The translations under genes were made by a program, and so were the position numbers. A stretch of DNA of 64,000 nucleotides. It comes from Crocodylus rhombifer. Lineage: Eukaryota > Chordata > Crocodylia > Crocodylidae. Under the pieces are notes generated by a model, which worked only from the letters and a program-made list of their open reading frames with translations, made no database searches and had not been told where the DNA came from. Shown one piece after another: positions 22,647-33,599 of this stretch. Position 1 is the stretch's first letter. Each line of letters begins with the position of its first letter. The stretch lies in assembly GCA_038503035.1 (NCBI GenBank), contig JAVSML010000031.1:948146-1012145 (forward strand), written 5' to 3'.

Positions 22647-24260
22647 GTTTCATAGTTTCATAGTTGGTTGGGTCAGAAGGGACCTGAGCAGATCATCAAG
22701 TCTGACCCCCTGCCGTGGCAGGAAAGAGTACTGGGGTCAAATGACCCCACCAAGGTGTTCATCTAACCTCCTCTTAAAGACCCCCAGGGTAGGAGCCTCC
22801 ACCACTTCTCTTGGAAGTTGGTTCCAGACCCTAGCCGCCCTGACCGTGAAGTCGCGCCTCCTGATATCTAACCTAAACCTACCCTCTGCCAGCTTGTGAC
22901 TGTTATTTCTAGTCACTCCTGGCAGTGCTCGGGGGAACAGGGACTCCCCCAGTGCCTGCTGGTCCCCCCTGACTAGTTTGTAACAGGCCACTGGATCCCC
23001 CCTCGGCCTTCTCTTGTGGAGGCCGAACAGGTTCAGGTCCCATCGCCTCTCCTCATAGGGCCTGCCCTGCTGTCCCCTGACCATGCGAGTGGCCTCCTCT
23101 GGACCCTCTCCATGTTGTCCACGTCCCTCCTGAAGTGCGGTGCCCAGAACTGGACGCAGTACTCCAGCTGCGGCCTGACCAGTGCCACATAGAGGGGGAG
23201 GATCACCTCCCTGGACCTGCTCGAGATGCATCTGTGGATGGAGGACAAGGTGCGTTTGGCCTTCCTGGCCGCGTCCCCACACTGCCGGCCCATGTTCATC
23301 TTGGAGGCAATGATGACTCCAAGATCCTTTTCTGCCTCTGCCCTGATGAGGAGGGAGTTCCCCAGCCTGTAGGTATGGTGCTGGTTGTTCCTCCCCAGGT
23401 GGAGCACCTTGCACTTGTCTGCATTGAATCCCATCCTGTTCTCATCCGCCCACCCTTGTAACCTGTCTAGGTCCGATTGCAGCCTGTTCCTCCCTTCCAG
23501 TGTGCCCACGTCCCCCCACATCTTAGTGTCATCAGCAAATTTGAACAGGTGCTTTTTACCCCCTCGTCCAAGTCACTGATGAAGATGTTGAGCAGTGCAG
23601 GCCCGAGGACCGAGCCCTGGGGGACCCCACTGCCCACATCCCTCCAAGTCGAAAATGACCCATCCACCACCGCTGTCTGGGTGCGGCCCTCCAGCCAGTT
23701 AGTGACCCTTTTGACTGTGTAGGTCTCGACACCACACTCTCCTAGTTATTTAATGAGAACAAGGTGAGAGACAGTGTCGAAGGCCTTCCTAAAGTCCAGA
23801 AAGGCTACATCCACTGCTATCCCTGGGTCTAAGGATTTGGTGACCTGGTCGTAGAAGGCCACCAGGTTGGTCTGACAGGACCTGCTTCATGTTGGCTGCC
23901 CCTAAGCATAACCTCCCCCGCTGGCCCCTCATGGACATGTTCCAGGATAATTCTCTCAAAAAGCTTCTCTAGGAGCGAAGTAAGATTAACTGGCCTATAG
24001 TTTTCTGGGTCCTCCTTCCTCACCTTTTTGAAGATGGGAACCATGTTGGCCTCTTGCAGTCCTCTGGCACCACACCAGAGCACCACGAGTGCTCGTACAG
24101 CCGTGCCAGGGGTCCCGCAGTGACCTCAGCTAATTCCCTCAGCACTCGGGGGTGGAGATCGTCCGGACTAGCTGATTTAAATATGTCCAGCCCCTCCAGG
24201 AGTTCCCTGACTAGATCCTCTCTGACCCTAGGCCTGGGTGCACCCCCCCTGGAGCCTAAG
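22647..24260 (-). mobile_element. CR1-type LINE, 5'-truncated, 'ctatgaaa' subfamily
   Basis: The 3' end at 22647 reads 'gtttcatagtttcatagtt', the reverse complement of the plus-strand tails at 12389, 34658 and 53858. The copy extends through the 3' UTR and the entire reverse transcriptase into the linker ahead of it, and is lost near 24260. It is one of the longer copies of this subfamily, inverted relative to the plus-strand members at 11337, 32930 and 51890. Small indels break the frame. Confidence 0.94.
22737..24086 (-). pseudogene. CR1 reverse transcriptase remnant, nearly full domain
   Basis: Reading down from 24086: VPIFKKVRKEDPENYRPV and LTSLLEKLFERII (fingers), then motif A within the 23760-23830 region, then motif B as [19 protein letters not shown] (around 23600-23640). 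The nucleotides for FADDTKMWG are intact at about 23518-23545, so the catalytic pair is preserved. A single missing base near 23549, compared with the sister copies, shifts the frame just before it. The C-terminal block ends at 22737 with the RRDFTVRAARVWNQLPREVV and FKRRLDEHLGGVI phrases. The 162-, 225- and 67-codon frames here are pieces of this one gene. Confidence 0.9.
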
Positions 24261-24584
24261 GGAGTAGCTTACAGTGATTCATGAGGTCAGTTGACTCCCT
24301 TAGCCCTGCATGACTAGAAATGCTGCTGCCAATGACAGGCAGTTTGTTTTAAACGTTTGGTGGGAAGGGAGGGAGCAGGGCAGTGCAAGTGCACCAGTGC
24401 ACCCCCCTAGATCTGCCTCCGGACTCCTCTCCTCACCCAGCCCTTTCCTCAGAGGCTAAGTATTTTCTGTCTGCCTCTCAAAACCCACACACACAGACGC
24501 AGTCATGCAAGTAACTTATTTTGGCTTAGCACTGTTCTCCTCGGACAGTACTGAGACTTTTTTAATACTCTTCCTGCATATCTA
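24261..24584. other. Non-coding stretch, nothing recognised
   Basis: The flank between the CR1 5' truncation point and a MITE cluster. No feature recognised. Confidence 0.5.
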
Positions 24585-24900
24585 AATGTGCCAATTTAAG
24601 GTGCCAATTTAGCCATTTTTAAGGTGCATTAAGGGCATGGGTCTACATGTGTGTGCCCTTAATGCATCTTAAAAAATGGCAATTTCAGGCTATTTGTGCC
24701 TAAATTTGATACCTGCAAAAGCAGGTATCAAATTTCAGCGCAAATAGCTAAACTGTCTTAATGCATGTGTAGACACACTAAGACACATTCATGCTGTGAA
24801 TGTCAACTGGCTCAGGACTAAGTTCAGTTGGTCCACATACCACGTTAATGTGCCTTAGTGTGCCTAAATCACTTTAATGCTCATTAGGCAAATGTGCATT
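24585..24900. mobile_element. MITE cluster, family B, with near-perfect central hairpin
   Basis: The core element at 24640-24778 opens with 'ggtctacatgtgtgtgccc' and closes with 'catgtgtagacacac', again an inverted pair. Its centre is an exact hairpin: 24702-24716 (aaatttgatacctgc) pairs with 24721-24735 around four A residues, and pairing continues outward with few mismatches through 'gctatttgtgcc' / 'gcgcaaatagc'. The flanks at 24585-24635 and 24840-24900 carry related 'aatgtgcc...ggtgcattaag' phrases, suggesting nested or duplicated copies. Non-coding. Confidence 0.68.
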
Positions 24901-25607
24901 AAGTTTAGGGAGAGGAGAACAAAAAACCCCACAGGCCATACCAATCTGATCATGGGGTAAAATTCCTTCCAGACCCCAAATGTGGTAATTGGTCTGATCC
25001 TGAGTGGAGGGGCAAGACCCTCTAGCCAGGAATTTGGGGTTTTGCTCCAAGCAGGAGCAGCCCAGTTGAAGTCCTCAGCCTTAGCTGTAGACAACACCCA
25101 ATGTTTCTGTGGAGGCTTAAAAACACCCTGACACACGTAGCAAAAAGAAGGGGATGGGGGAGAGTAAGAGAAACTATGAAAGCCTAGAACATGGGAAACA
25201 CCCATGGTAGAAAAGAGGAATAACTACGTCTAGATCATCCCCAACTAGTGGCTGTCCAACCTCTTTTTGAAACACTTCCAGTGTTAAAAAGGATGTGGAG
25301 AAGTTAAAATGTGCATCCAAGAACTGCACACAACACTCCAGATGCAGCCTCACCAGTGCTGAGTAGAGAGGCACTACCACCTCCCATGTCTTGCACCTCA
25401 CGCTTGTATTGACGTGTCCCAAATCTGCATTTGCCTTTAGTGCAGCTGCATCACACCAAGGCTCCCAAGTCCTTTTCCCCAGATCTGTCATCCAGCCAGG
25501 TGTCCTCCATTTTTCTAGTTTTATTTTTGCTTATTCCACCCGAGGTGCAGCACCTTACATTTCTTTGCATTGAACTTCATCCTGTTAGCTATCGTCCAAT
25601 TTTCCAG

Positions 25608-26128
25608 TCAATCAAGATCCTTCTGAATTGCCCTCACATCCTCTGTGCTCACAGTTCTTCCCAGTTTCATGTTTTCCTCAGACTTGCTCAATAAGCTATC
25701 TATGCCAGCATCCACATTGCTAATCAACATGGTGGGCAGCACTGGGCCGAGGACAGACCCCCACTGGACTCCGCTCGAAACCTCCTGCCATTCTGACACG
25801 GACCCATTAATAATTAACCTTTGCTTGTGCCTATTGAGCCAGTTGTCTATCCACATTATACTGGTTTTATCCAGCCCACATTTCTCCAGTTTATGTATGA
25901 GAAGGCCATGCGGGACATTGCCAGAAACCTTGCTGAAGTCCAGATACACAACATCCACAGCATTCCCTTCATCCACCCTGTAGTCACTTTGTCAAAGAAG
26001 GAGATTTGTTTTTCATAGATCCATGCTCACTGCTTGTGATCGGGCTTCCCTCCTCCAGGTGCTCACAGATGGCCTGCCCTAGGATATGCCCCAGTAACTT
26101 CCCAGGTGCTGAGATGATGCTAACATGT
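25608..26128 (-). pseudogene. CR1 reverse transcriptase remnant
   Basis: A fingers-region fragment at 26128-25990 (phrases equivalent to APGKLLGHILGQAICEHLEEG) leads into an open 122-codon block at 25976-25608. Motif A is DVVYLDFSK with the catalytic Asp kept. Motif B reads QWGSVLGP, where the family has QGS. Motif C is SEENMKLG in place of FADDTKLWG, so both catalytic Asp residues are gone. The upstream start of the reverse transcriptase is lost in the internal deletion that joins it to the endonuclease. Confidence 0.85.
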
Positions 26129-26500
26129 CTATACTACCCCGGGTCCTGATAGAGTTGTCACCTGCTTGAAGAGTGTCTCATCCACCTCCTCTTCCTGATT
26201 AGGTGGCCTATAAGACATCCCTACCATTATATTGATGCCGCTTCTTTCACCTTTTGTCTTCACCCAAATGCAATCTGCTCTTTCATCGTCTTCCTCCTGA
26301 ACCAGGGAACAAGCATATGTGTTTTTGACATTCAAGGCAACACCACCACCAAGCCCTTCCTTCCTCAGTGCTCACATACCAGACATCAGAGCTGTCCCAC
26401 AGGTCTCAATGATGCCAGACAGATCATAGTACTTTTCACAGGCTGAATCTCCTAGCTCATCTTGTTTAGTCCCCCGTATTTTTCACATTTGTATACATGC
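26129..26500 (-). pseudogene. CR1 apurinic-type endonuclease (APE) remnant
   Basis: The open block 26335-26129 contains NIMVGMSYRPPNQEEEVDE, which matches the conserved C-terminal part of the CR1 endonuclease ('YRPPNQ..EVDE'). Further upstream on the same strand (26500-26340), with stops, are readable counterparts of the N-terminal motifs (SNAC, a diverged ITETW as IIETC, and GGGVAL). In the family this domain nicks the target DNA for target-primed reverse transcription. Here it is interrupted by stops and then cut off at 26129. Confidence 0.75.
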
Positions 26501-27185
26501 ATTGGATGTTTTTTGCATTTTAACCTACTCCTTTCCCTCCTGTGCCAGTTGTTGCAGTCCTGTAGTTTTCTGGCCCTTTCCATGTTGCTTCTTCACGACC
26601 TTTCGCCTCTGAACTGCATGCTCTGTTGCTGAAGGGTTTGTATCACCATCCCCCATAATTTAAAGCCCCCCTTACTAGGTTGGCCAGATGATGCCCAAAG
26701 CTGCTTTTCCCTGTTCTTGTCAGATGGATCTCATCTCTTGATAGCAGCCCTCCTCCCAAGACCGTCTACCAATAGCCTCATAGTCACCTCTGATCTGCTT
26801 AGTGTCATTCCTGGCAGTATCTTTGGTACCTACACAGACAAGCAGCAAGGGGTGATGGCCTAAAGGATGCATGAACTTTGGCAGACTCTCTGTGACATCC
26901 TGAATTCAGGCTCTGGGCAGGCAGCACCCCTCCTGGGTCCCCAAGTCTGGATGGCAAATTGGTGCTTCCGTCCCCCCCCAGAAGGGAGTCACCAACCACC
27001 CCTGCTCCTCTCTTCCTTCTTGGGGCACTGGTCCTGGGGCCCCTTTCCTTGCACTTTGCACTTCCCGCTCTCTAGGCTGCTGCCTCTTTCTCTTCGTGCC
27101 TGCAGATGTCCTCTCCTCTGCCTCTTCCTCCACAGTCCCACCACAAAGCACTTGGAAGTGGTTGCTGTCTTCAGCCCACTCCTCT

Positions 27186-27722
27186 TCAGTCCTGGAGGGC
27201 CTCCATCTTCGAGTAGTCGCATGCTACCACCTCGCCTCCTTGCCCTTTGGCCTCTCTGGGGCCGGCCTCTCGTAACTCTTGTCCGAGTAATCTTCCTGGT
27301 CCTGGATGCAGTGCAGCATGGATACTCGTGCTTCCCATCAGCACATCTTCTCCTCCAAGGTAGACATGAGCTGACGCTTGGTGCTGATGAGGTGCTCTTG
27401 CCCCTCCGGGAGGAACATGAACGTGGCACATCCCACACAGGTCACAGCAGCTGACCCAGGCTCCCTTTTCACCTTCTTTGCCCCCGTCTAGCACACCTGT
27501 GCTGTAAAAAAAAAAGGGTAGGGGGAAGGGGAGAAAAAAGACACACCACAAGAACCTGTACGCCAACTTACACCCTTGTCCGTGCTCCCATCCACACACA
27601 GGCACAGTCTCTTGGTCCTTGGCTCCCTCCTCAGGTGAGCTCCCCAGGCTAACTCCTTCTCTGTTCGTTGCTCCCATGGTTTGCCCTTTTACAAGGCTGC
27701 TTAGCCTAGCTCCAACCCTCAC
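27186..27722 (-). pseudogene. CR1 ORF1-like fragment
   Basis: An open 178-codon minus frame that contains a Cys-rich phrase, WVSCCDLCGMCHVHVPPGG, at roughly residues 89-107. This resembles the start of the Cys-rich region seen in CR1 ORF1 proteins. The first 70 or so codons, including a Phe/Leu/Pro-rich segment, are probably leader sequence and not protein. The position, upstream of the endonuclease remnant on the same strand, agrees with ORF1. ORF1 proteins bind the element's RNA. This copy is too degraded to do so, and the assignment rests on the Cys phrase and on gene order. Confidence 0.5.
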
Positions 27723-27950
27723 TTACCTAAACCAGCCCCCCCAGAGCAAGCCCTGGCACTCAGTTAGTCCAGAAGCGGGAGGAAAGAAAAGAACAAGGAA
27801 GAAAGGAAGGGAGGAAAGACAGACATCACACCACCACAATCAACCACCCCAAGTAAGTAGCATAGAGAAAAGCCTCTTCAAGCCACTTCCCCACCTGAGC
27901 AGCTTATCGCAGAGCCACTGCTCTCTGATGAGCGCTGGGCTCTTTCATCT

Positions 27951-28690
27951 GTGCTAAATGTCAGAGGCCGTCGCGAAAACTTTGCACTTTGAATCAGGGG
28001 TCACCAACCTGAAAAAGACTGAGAAACCCTGGTTTAAGCGAATATAAAAGGTATATTTAAATGACTAAATTAATCCCTTCCAAGTTTAGGCCCTCTGCTG
28101 ATTGGCACATTGAAATTTGGTTGGATGGATGGGCTTGGCCCAAGATACCGTGTTTTGTTTGTGTCTCTGCATTGACCTTTAAATACTGACATAACAATTT
28201 TGAGTGCAGCAGCAAGCACAGATTAGAAGCCCTGAGCCTGATCCTCAATCAGGTTGATGCTATTTTATCTCATACTGGCCGTGGAAAGAGCCCGGGATGT
28301 GGGAGTACATACTCAGAGCATAAAGTTTTCTTAGTGAAAACAGCAGGCAGGCCACTTGTGTTTATACTGGTATGATAATACGCTTTTCCAAGATCACACG
28401 GTGATGCTTGTAGCAGTGAACATCTTTTTGCTTGCTGCTCTCCACTGCCTTGTAACCTGGCTTTTTGTAGCAAAGAAGCATAATCAAAAAATCCCATATT
28501 ATGTTATGCTGACCAGAGCATAAAAGCAGCCAGGCTAGCACAGGAGACAGGGCAATCCTGCAAAAAAAGCAAGACCATCACCTCATCCAGGGAAGGCGCC
28601 GATTCTTTCCCGTCAGCCAAATCCCAAACACAAAAGATGAGTTGAAGCTCCTGGTCATTGCAACTGCATATATCATTAAATATTAACAGT
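27951..28690. other. Non-coding stretch with a possible collapsed hAT end pair
   Basis: At 27995-28031 the sequence 'caggggtcaccaacc' is followed within 10 bases by 'gactgagaaaccctg'. The two resemble opposite termini of a hAT-like element brought together by deletion. No gene is seen in the rest. Confidence 0.35.
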
Positions 28691-28738
28691 CTGAATAAAC
28701 AGCCTCCTCCAGGCATTTGGAGGAGGCTGTTTATTCAG
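28691..28738. repeat. Perfect 21-bp hairpin with 6-nt loop
   Basis: 28691-28711 (starting ctgaataaacagcc) is the exact reverse complement of 28718-28738, with the loop ggcatt at 28712-28717. Pairing stops immediately outside the arms. The arms are not simple sequence and match no other place in the window that I can see. Confidence 0.95.
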
Positions 28739-30199
28739 CTCATATGACAAATGCTGTGCTAGCATCCTGGAAAATGAGCATGCCCATTGTCTTTGGACAA
28801 ACGTGCCAGGTAGTGACAGATCTCTATTGTTCATAGCTTCATTTGTCATTCTTGAGCCAAGAGTGACTGCCACCCTAACCCTGCATTGTACTTCTGTCCT
28901 TCATCTGAGGATCAAAAAGCACTTCCCAAATATTAGCAGAGTTTCGCTGCATCGTGGTGAAGTGCTGATGTGTGAGAGAGCGCTTCACTCACCCCTACTT
29001 CCCTGAAATAAAGCAGGCCAGCTATTTAACAGCTCAACAGTCCTCTAGTAGTTTGAGCACAGGCACTGGAGTGTGTCATACCATAAAGCCAGAGAAAAGG
29101 TGGAATCTAGAAAGGGAACATGTCATAACCAGATAAGGAACATGATCTGGACATGGGGGTTATGACCTATTTTCTAAAAAGCTTGTAGATCAGGGAGAAA
29201 CATAAGCTAACCCCAAATTGCAAGAACGTGAGACATCTAGATGAATGGCCAACAGAGAAGAACCCCACCACGTCCAAGCAGAAAACATCTTCAGCACAAC
29301 TGGCATGAAATCGCTACGTAAGCTCAGATACCATTACGACAGACATCAGGTCATCAAGCCATGCAGCACAAGCTTGGAAATATGAAGCGCAATCAACAGT
29401 CTCTATCAAAGTGTTGCCACAATCTCTATCAAAGTATTGATAGATATAAGAGCAGAGCTTGAACCATCCCGTTCCAGCCAAACATGCATGTTGCCCCTGA
29501 GGATAAGGTGTTCAAGTGAGACATCTCCAGTGAGTACAGAAGAGATCATTCAGAGGACCCTACTAAAATCTATGAACTGTTTGGTCCATTTTTATTGGAA
29601 TGAATCAGGAAAAGATTGCTGCCTGTCAGTGACCCTCGCTGCCCCTTCTACGTCTTCTCATCTCAGGTTTGAGTCCTTCAGTAGTGGATTTTGTGGTGAC
29701 TAACAAACCCCATTTGTGTCCTGAAATGTGTATGTATGCAACAGAGAGATGATGGCATGTGTTGTGGCCAGAGGGATGCTCCTGATACTGAGACTGCCAC
29801 TGCTCGCTGCCCTTTGTCCATAGAGTTGTATGTAATGTTTTAAAACCCTGAGCTACTGGAGAGCATTTAGTAAATGAAGAGTCCATAGAGTACTAATGAA
29901 ATAACCTGTTCAGCATCATTTGCTTCTTGTGGGATTTCAATATAGTATTACATTATTATTAGATTATTAAGAAACGCTGGCCCTTAATTCAGAAATGAAT
30001 CCTTTCCAGCAAGTCTGCAGCTCACCACACATTAACTACAGAGTTACAAAAGTTTTCAGAGAAAAAAGGTAAAACTGGGGGGGCAGGGTGGGGGACAGAA
30101 ATGGACCATTCTGGTGGATTCAAGGGTTTTGTAAATTAAGACAAAATGTAAGAGTAAGCACCCCTCCTTTTGTCTCTGACAATGGAAAATAAGGAGCTG
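28739..30199. other. Non-coding stretch, nothing recognised
   Basis: No gene recognised. A short direct repeat, 'tctctatcaaagt', occurs at 29400-29412 and 29423-29435. A G-rich patch lies near 30077-30100. Confidence 0.5.
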
Positions 30200-31064
30200 C
30201 AAGTACCTGCCCTGGGGACTCACCGGCTAAGCAACAGCTCTGCAGAAAAGGACCCGGGGGACTATGAACAATATGCTGAATACCGGGCTGCATTAGTAGG
30301 AGCATTGCCAGCAGATCAAGGGAAGTGATTATTTCCCTCTATTCTTTTCTATGTGAGGCCACATCTGGAGTCCTGTGTCCAGTTTTGGGCCCCCCCTAAC
30401 AGAAAGGATGTGGAGAAGTTGGAGAGAGTCCAGCAGAGAGCAATGAAAATGGTTGTGGGGCTGGGGGACAGGTCTGGTGAGGAGAGGCTGAGGGAACTTG
30501 GCTTATTTAGTCTGCAGAAGAGAAGACTAAGGGAGGATTTGATAGCAGCCTTTACCTCCTTGCAGCGAGGCTGCACAGAGGATGGAGCTGGACTGGTCTC
30601 AGTGGGGGCAGATGACAGGACAAGGAGCAATGGGCTCAAGTTACAGCAAGGGAAGTTTGGGTTAAATATTGGGAAAAACTCTCTCACGAGGAGGGCAGTA
30701 AAGCACTGGAACTGGTGACCCAAAGAGGTGGTGGAAGCTCCTGAGAGGTTGTGGAAGAATCTAGCACCACCGACCCCCCACGGAAACAAATATCCAAGCT
30801 GCAGTAGAGTCTGTCAATCCCAGATAGGCCTCATCAGCCGTTTTTGGACACACAGATAAGACAATCATGGAAGACACTCATCCTTGACTGCAAGGGATCG
30901 CCAAAGAAGAGAAGAGGCTTCATCCTTGGAGGTTTTGAAGACCCGGTTAGACAAAGCCTTGTCTGGGATGACACTGTTGGTGCTGGTCCTGCTTGGAGCA
31001 GGGGGTTGGACTAGATGTGACCCCCTGTAGTCCCTTCACACCCTCATTGTCTGTGATTTTATCC
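30200..31064 (+). mobile_element. CR1-type LINE 3' part, interrupted by an insertion
   Basis: Starts in the late reverse transcriptase ('ctctgcagaaaaggaccc') and runs to a 3' end of the 'tgtctgtgattttat' type near 31064. The 121-codon frame at 30353-30718 has SCVQFWAPPNRKDVEKLERVQ and a TRSNGLKLQQGKFGLNIGK phrase of the CR1 C-terminus. At about 30752 the CR1 reading breaks off and resumes near 30926 with 'tccttggaggttttgaag', so about 170 bp is foreign (annotated separately). It is of the same subfamily as 36676-37467. Confidence 0.87.
30752..30925 (+). mobile_element. Foreign insertion in CR1 with a zinc-finger-like LINE tail
   Basis: About 170 bp absent from the sister CR1 copies. One frame (about 30796-30855) reads CSRVCQSQIGLISRFWTHR. 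This resembles the C-terminal C2H2-like finger (consensus of the kind C..C.SRIGLISHLRTH) found at the end of some non-CR1 LINE reverse transcriptases. The first His is replaced by Arg. It may be the 3' end of another LINE or a SINE carrying such a tail. Edges are approximate and I saw no clear target-site duplication. Confidence 0.5.
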
Positions 31065-32929
31065 ACCCATGTATCAGGCTCCTGCAGAAGGACCTCTTCA
31101 GAAATACAGGTATGCACTTAATGAGAAAGCTGTTGCAGTTCAGAGATCATAGCTATTGACAGGTTTCCAAAAGGATAAAACATAATCTTTTCATCTTTCA
31201 TAGAGTTATCTATGCTGATCTCCAGCTTAGAGGTTTCCATATGTGTAGCTCATTAATCCCCTAGGTTATTCTGAAGGTGTTGTGTTTAGCTGATATAATG
31301 CTTTCTGTGCATTTGATATTCTTCTGTAGTGAAGGTGAAGCCCATGTATGCTCCTCCTTGTCATTTGATGCTTTATGACCTCTGATCCATGCCATGTGAA
31401 TGGAACCACAACACATAGGCTCCTCCCTGGTGATTCAATGCCAGACTTCACCTCCAAGCTGCTTTCACCACGAAACCCTTTCTAAAAGTGTATTAGCCTA
31501 GTAGCAGGCTTGTCTTGGAGCATCTTCTCATTACTGACTCAACAGTACATCCTGCAGAGCTGCATTCTTCTGTGAGGTCTTCAGTCCAAGCACTGATGCA
31601 GTGCAAGCCTACTTAGCATGTGACATCTAAGCAGGTCACAGCCCAGCAAGTTGCAAGAGCATAGGTCCAGTATTCAACTCAATTATTGTGCTCCAGAGCT
31701 GGCCTATAATAATTCCAGCTCCCACTGAAATCAAAGGCAAAAACTCTTGGTGACTTGGAATTACAGGTATTGCCCACTGAATATGACCCACAGACCTCTC
31801 TGATCCTAAATGAGTCCAATTCCCAGCTCTCGGGCAAGGGATTGAAATCACATGTCCTTGGGCAAAGGAAAAGCAAAACACTGCCTCTTCAGAGCAGAAC
31901 GCAGATGGTTAAAAAAATAATGCATCTCAGTAATAGCTGTTGAACTTTGGGTTTTTTCCTCCCTTGATTCTCTTTCCCCTTTTCTTTATCTTCCAAGTAA
32001 ATCACATCCACCCATCTGTTAAAAAATAAAAAGGTCTCCCTCAGCTAGTACCTATTAAAGTGCCATATGGCTGAGGTGTAGCCGGAGGTGGTGGGTACCA
32101 GAGAGTGAAGCTCTGTGTGTGTAGAGATCTGTGCATTTGAGGTTTAATTAGGTAAGTGCATTTCAAGTAATTTTTCAGCTTTGCTTTAAGTATCTGCTAC
32201 ACATTGGGAAGGATGAGCATCAGAGGCCGGCCTGAGCTATATCATAGCATGACCCATGGGCATGACCCATCCTTCTCCTAATGGCCCTGTCTTTACTTCA
32301 TCCAGACTCTTGGGCACTGCAAAGAAAGCAACTTCCTGATTATTCATGCTTCACATCTCCCATCCTGCTTTGCACAGCTTTCCTACTGCATTTCTGAATG
32401 CTGCTGCAACTGAGCCTGATACCATTTTTAGTCTGAAGTACACGGGGCCATCTGTTACAGAGGAGGAAGGAGTTCTTTGTGGAAGGATACAGATGCCATA
32501 TTCCTCCAAAATGTTATTTGGGGGAAAGGAGCTGGGAGAAGTGAACAAATTTAGATTTCACACATGCTTCAGGGATTGCAAACTGCTTTGCAGAAATCTC
32601 TCACCAGCAACCACATAGAAAGCCCAGGTCAGCAGGCAGGAGGAGAAGAGGGGAAAGTCTCCCTGATCTCCCAGCAAATGTGTGTTCACACTGAAGAAGC
32701 CACTAGTACAAATTAATTAGTCCCTTCCCACGCGGAGGAGATGTAACCCTTTTTTCACCCAGAAAAGCATCCTCCAAGGTAGAATTTCTCTCTGAGGACC
32801 CATGAGTGAGGATGCATGACTTCAGTCTGCATGTGCCCCCCAAAAGTTAGGAAGTTACAGATTTATTTCAGATGGCTTCAAGAGGGCAGGAGTGAGAGGT
32901 CAACCCCAAGCAGCATCTTGGGCAGCTGT
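31065..32929. other. Non-coding stretch, nothing recognised
   Basis: No gene recognised. The phrase 'cagctcccactgaaatcaaag' near 31717 is of a kind common in very old amniote repeats. Nothing else stands out. Confidence 0.5.
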
Positions 32930-33499
32930 CTTGAGAGTCCTGACTGAAGCCAAGTCTTTCTGGACTTTTGGAGGCCTTTGACACTGTCTTTCACCCCATT
33001 CTCATTAAGAAACTGGGGGGCTGTGGTGTCGACACCCACACAGTCAGATGTGTCGCCAAAAGCATCCGGGAATGTCTCCTTGCTAAAAAGGAGGCGTTAC
33101 ACCCAATGGAAAGGAGGGGACATCACCAGGGATGACTATACTGCAGTGACTCGGGGATGTAGGGGGGCAGTTAGGAAGGCCAAGGCAGAGATGGAACTGG
33201 GACTAGCTTCCCAGATCAAGGACAATAGGAAGTCCTTCTTTAAATAAATCGGGGGTAAAAAGAAGGTTCCGGGTAATGCAGGGCCCCTGCAGGACGCGTT
33301 GGGAAATTTGGTCGTCACGCCAGATGACAAAGCTAACATGTTTAACGATTTCTTTGCCTCCGCCTTCCTAAGTAGAGACCAGAACAGCCACCTCCCTGCT
33401 GGGCCCCCCTCGGGCCCCGGGGCAGGCACACCTGGGCCACGGGTTAGCGAGGATTAGTTAGGGAGCTTCTGGAGGGACTGGACGTATTCAAGTCAGCCG

Positions 33500-33599
33500 N
33501 NNNNNNNNNNNNNNNNNNNNNNNNNNNNNNNNNNNNNNNNNNNNNNNNNNNNNNNNNNNNNNNNNNNNNNNNNNNNNNNNNNNNNNNNNNNNNNNNNNN
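33500..33599. other. Assembly gap, 100 N
   Basis: Exactly 100 unknown bases, a round value usually used for gaps of unknown length. It falls inside the CR1 composite, so the true sequence may hold the rest of a nested LINE copy. Frames running through it are not meaningful. Confidence 0.99.

Larger units (their letters stand above)
24905..27950 (-). mobile_element. Longest CR1-type LINE here, internally deleted, minus strand
   Basis: Reading from the 5' side down: an ORF1-like region (27722-27186), GC-rich ORF1 remainder (27180-26650), endonuclease (about 26500-26129), reverse transcriptase (26128-about 25300), and a 3' UTR containing the extended block shared with 18787-19510. This makes it the only copy in the window with parts of both ORFs. 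Between the endonuclease and reverse transcriptase, several hundred bases found in other CR1s are missing. The 5' edge near 27950 is a guess, placed at the end of a GC-rich leader. Confidence 0.75.

Noticed and set aside
26867..27454. 195-codon plus-strand frame as a gene
   Set aside because: It lies antisense to CR1 ORF1 sequence and is a shadow of it.
27995..28031. Both ends of a hAT element brought together by deletion
   Set aside because: The two end-like phrases are short and I see no flanking 8-bp duplication, so I keep it only as a comment on the non-coding stretch.
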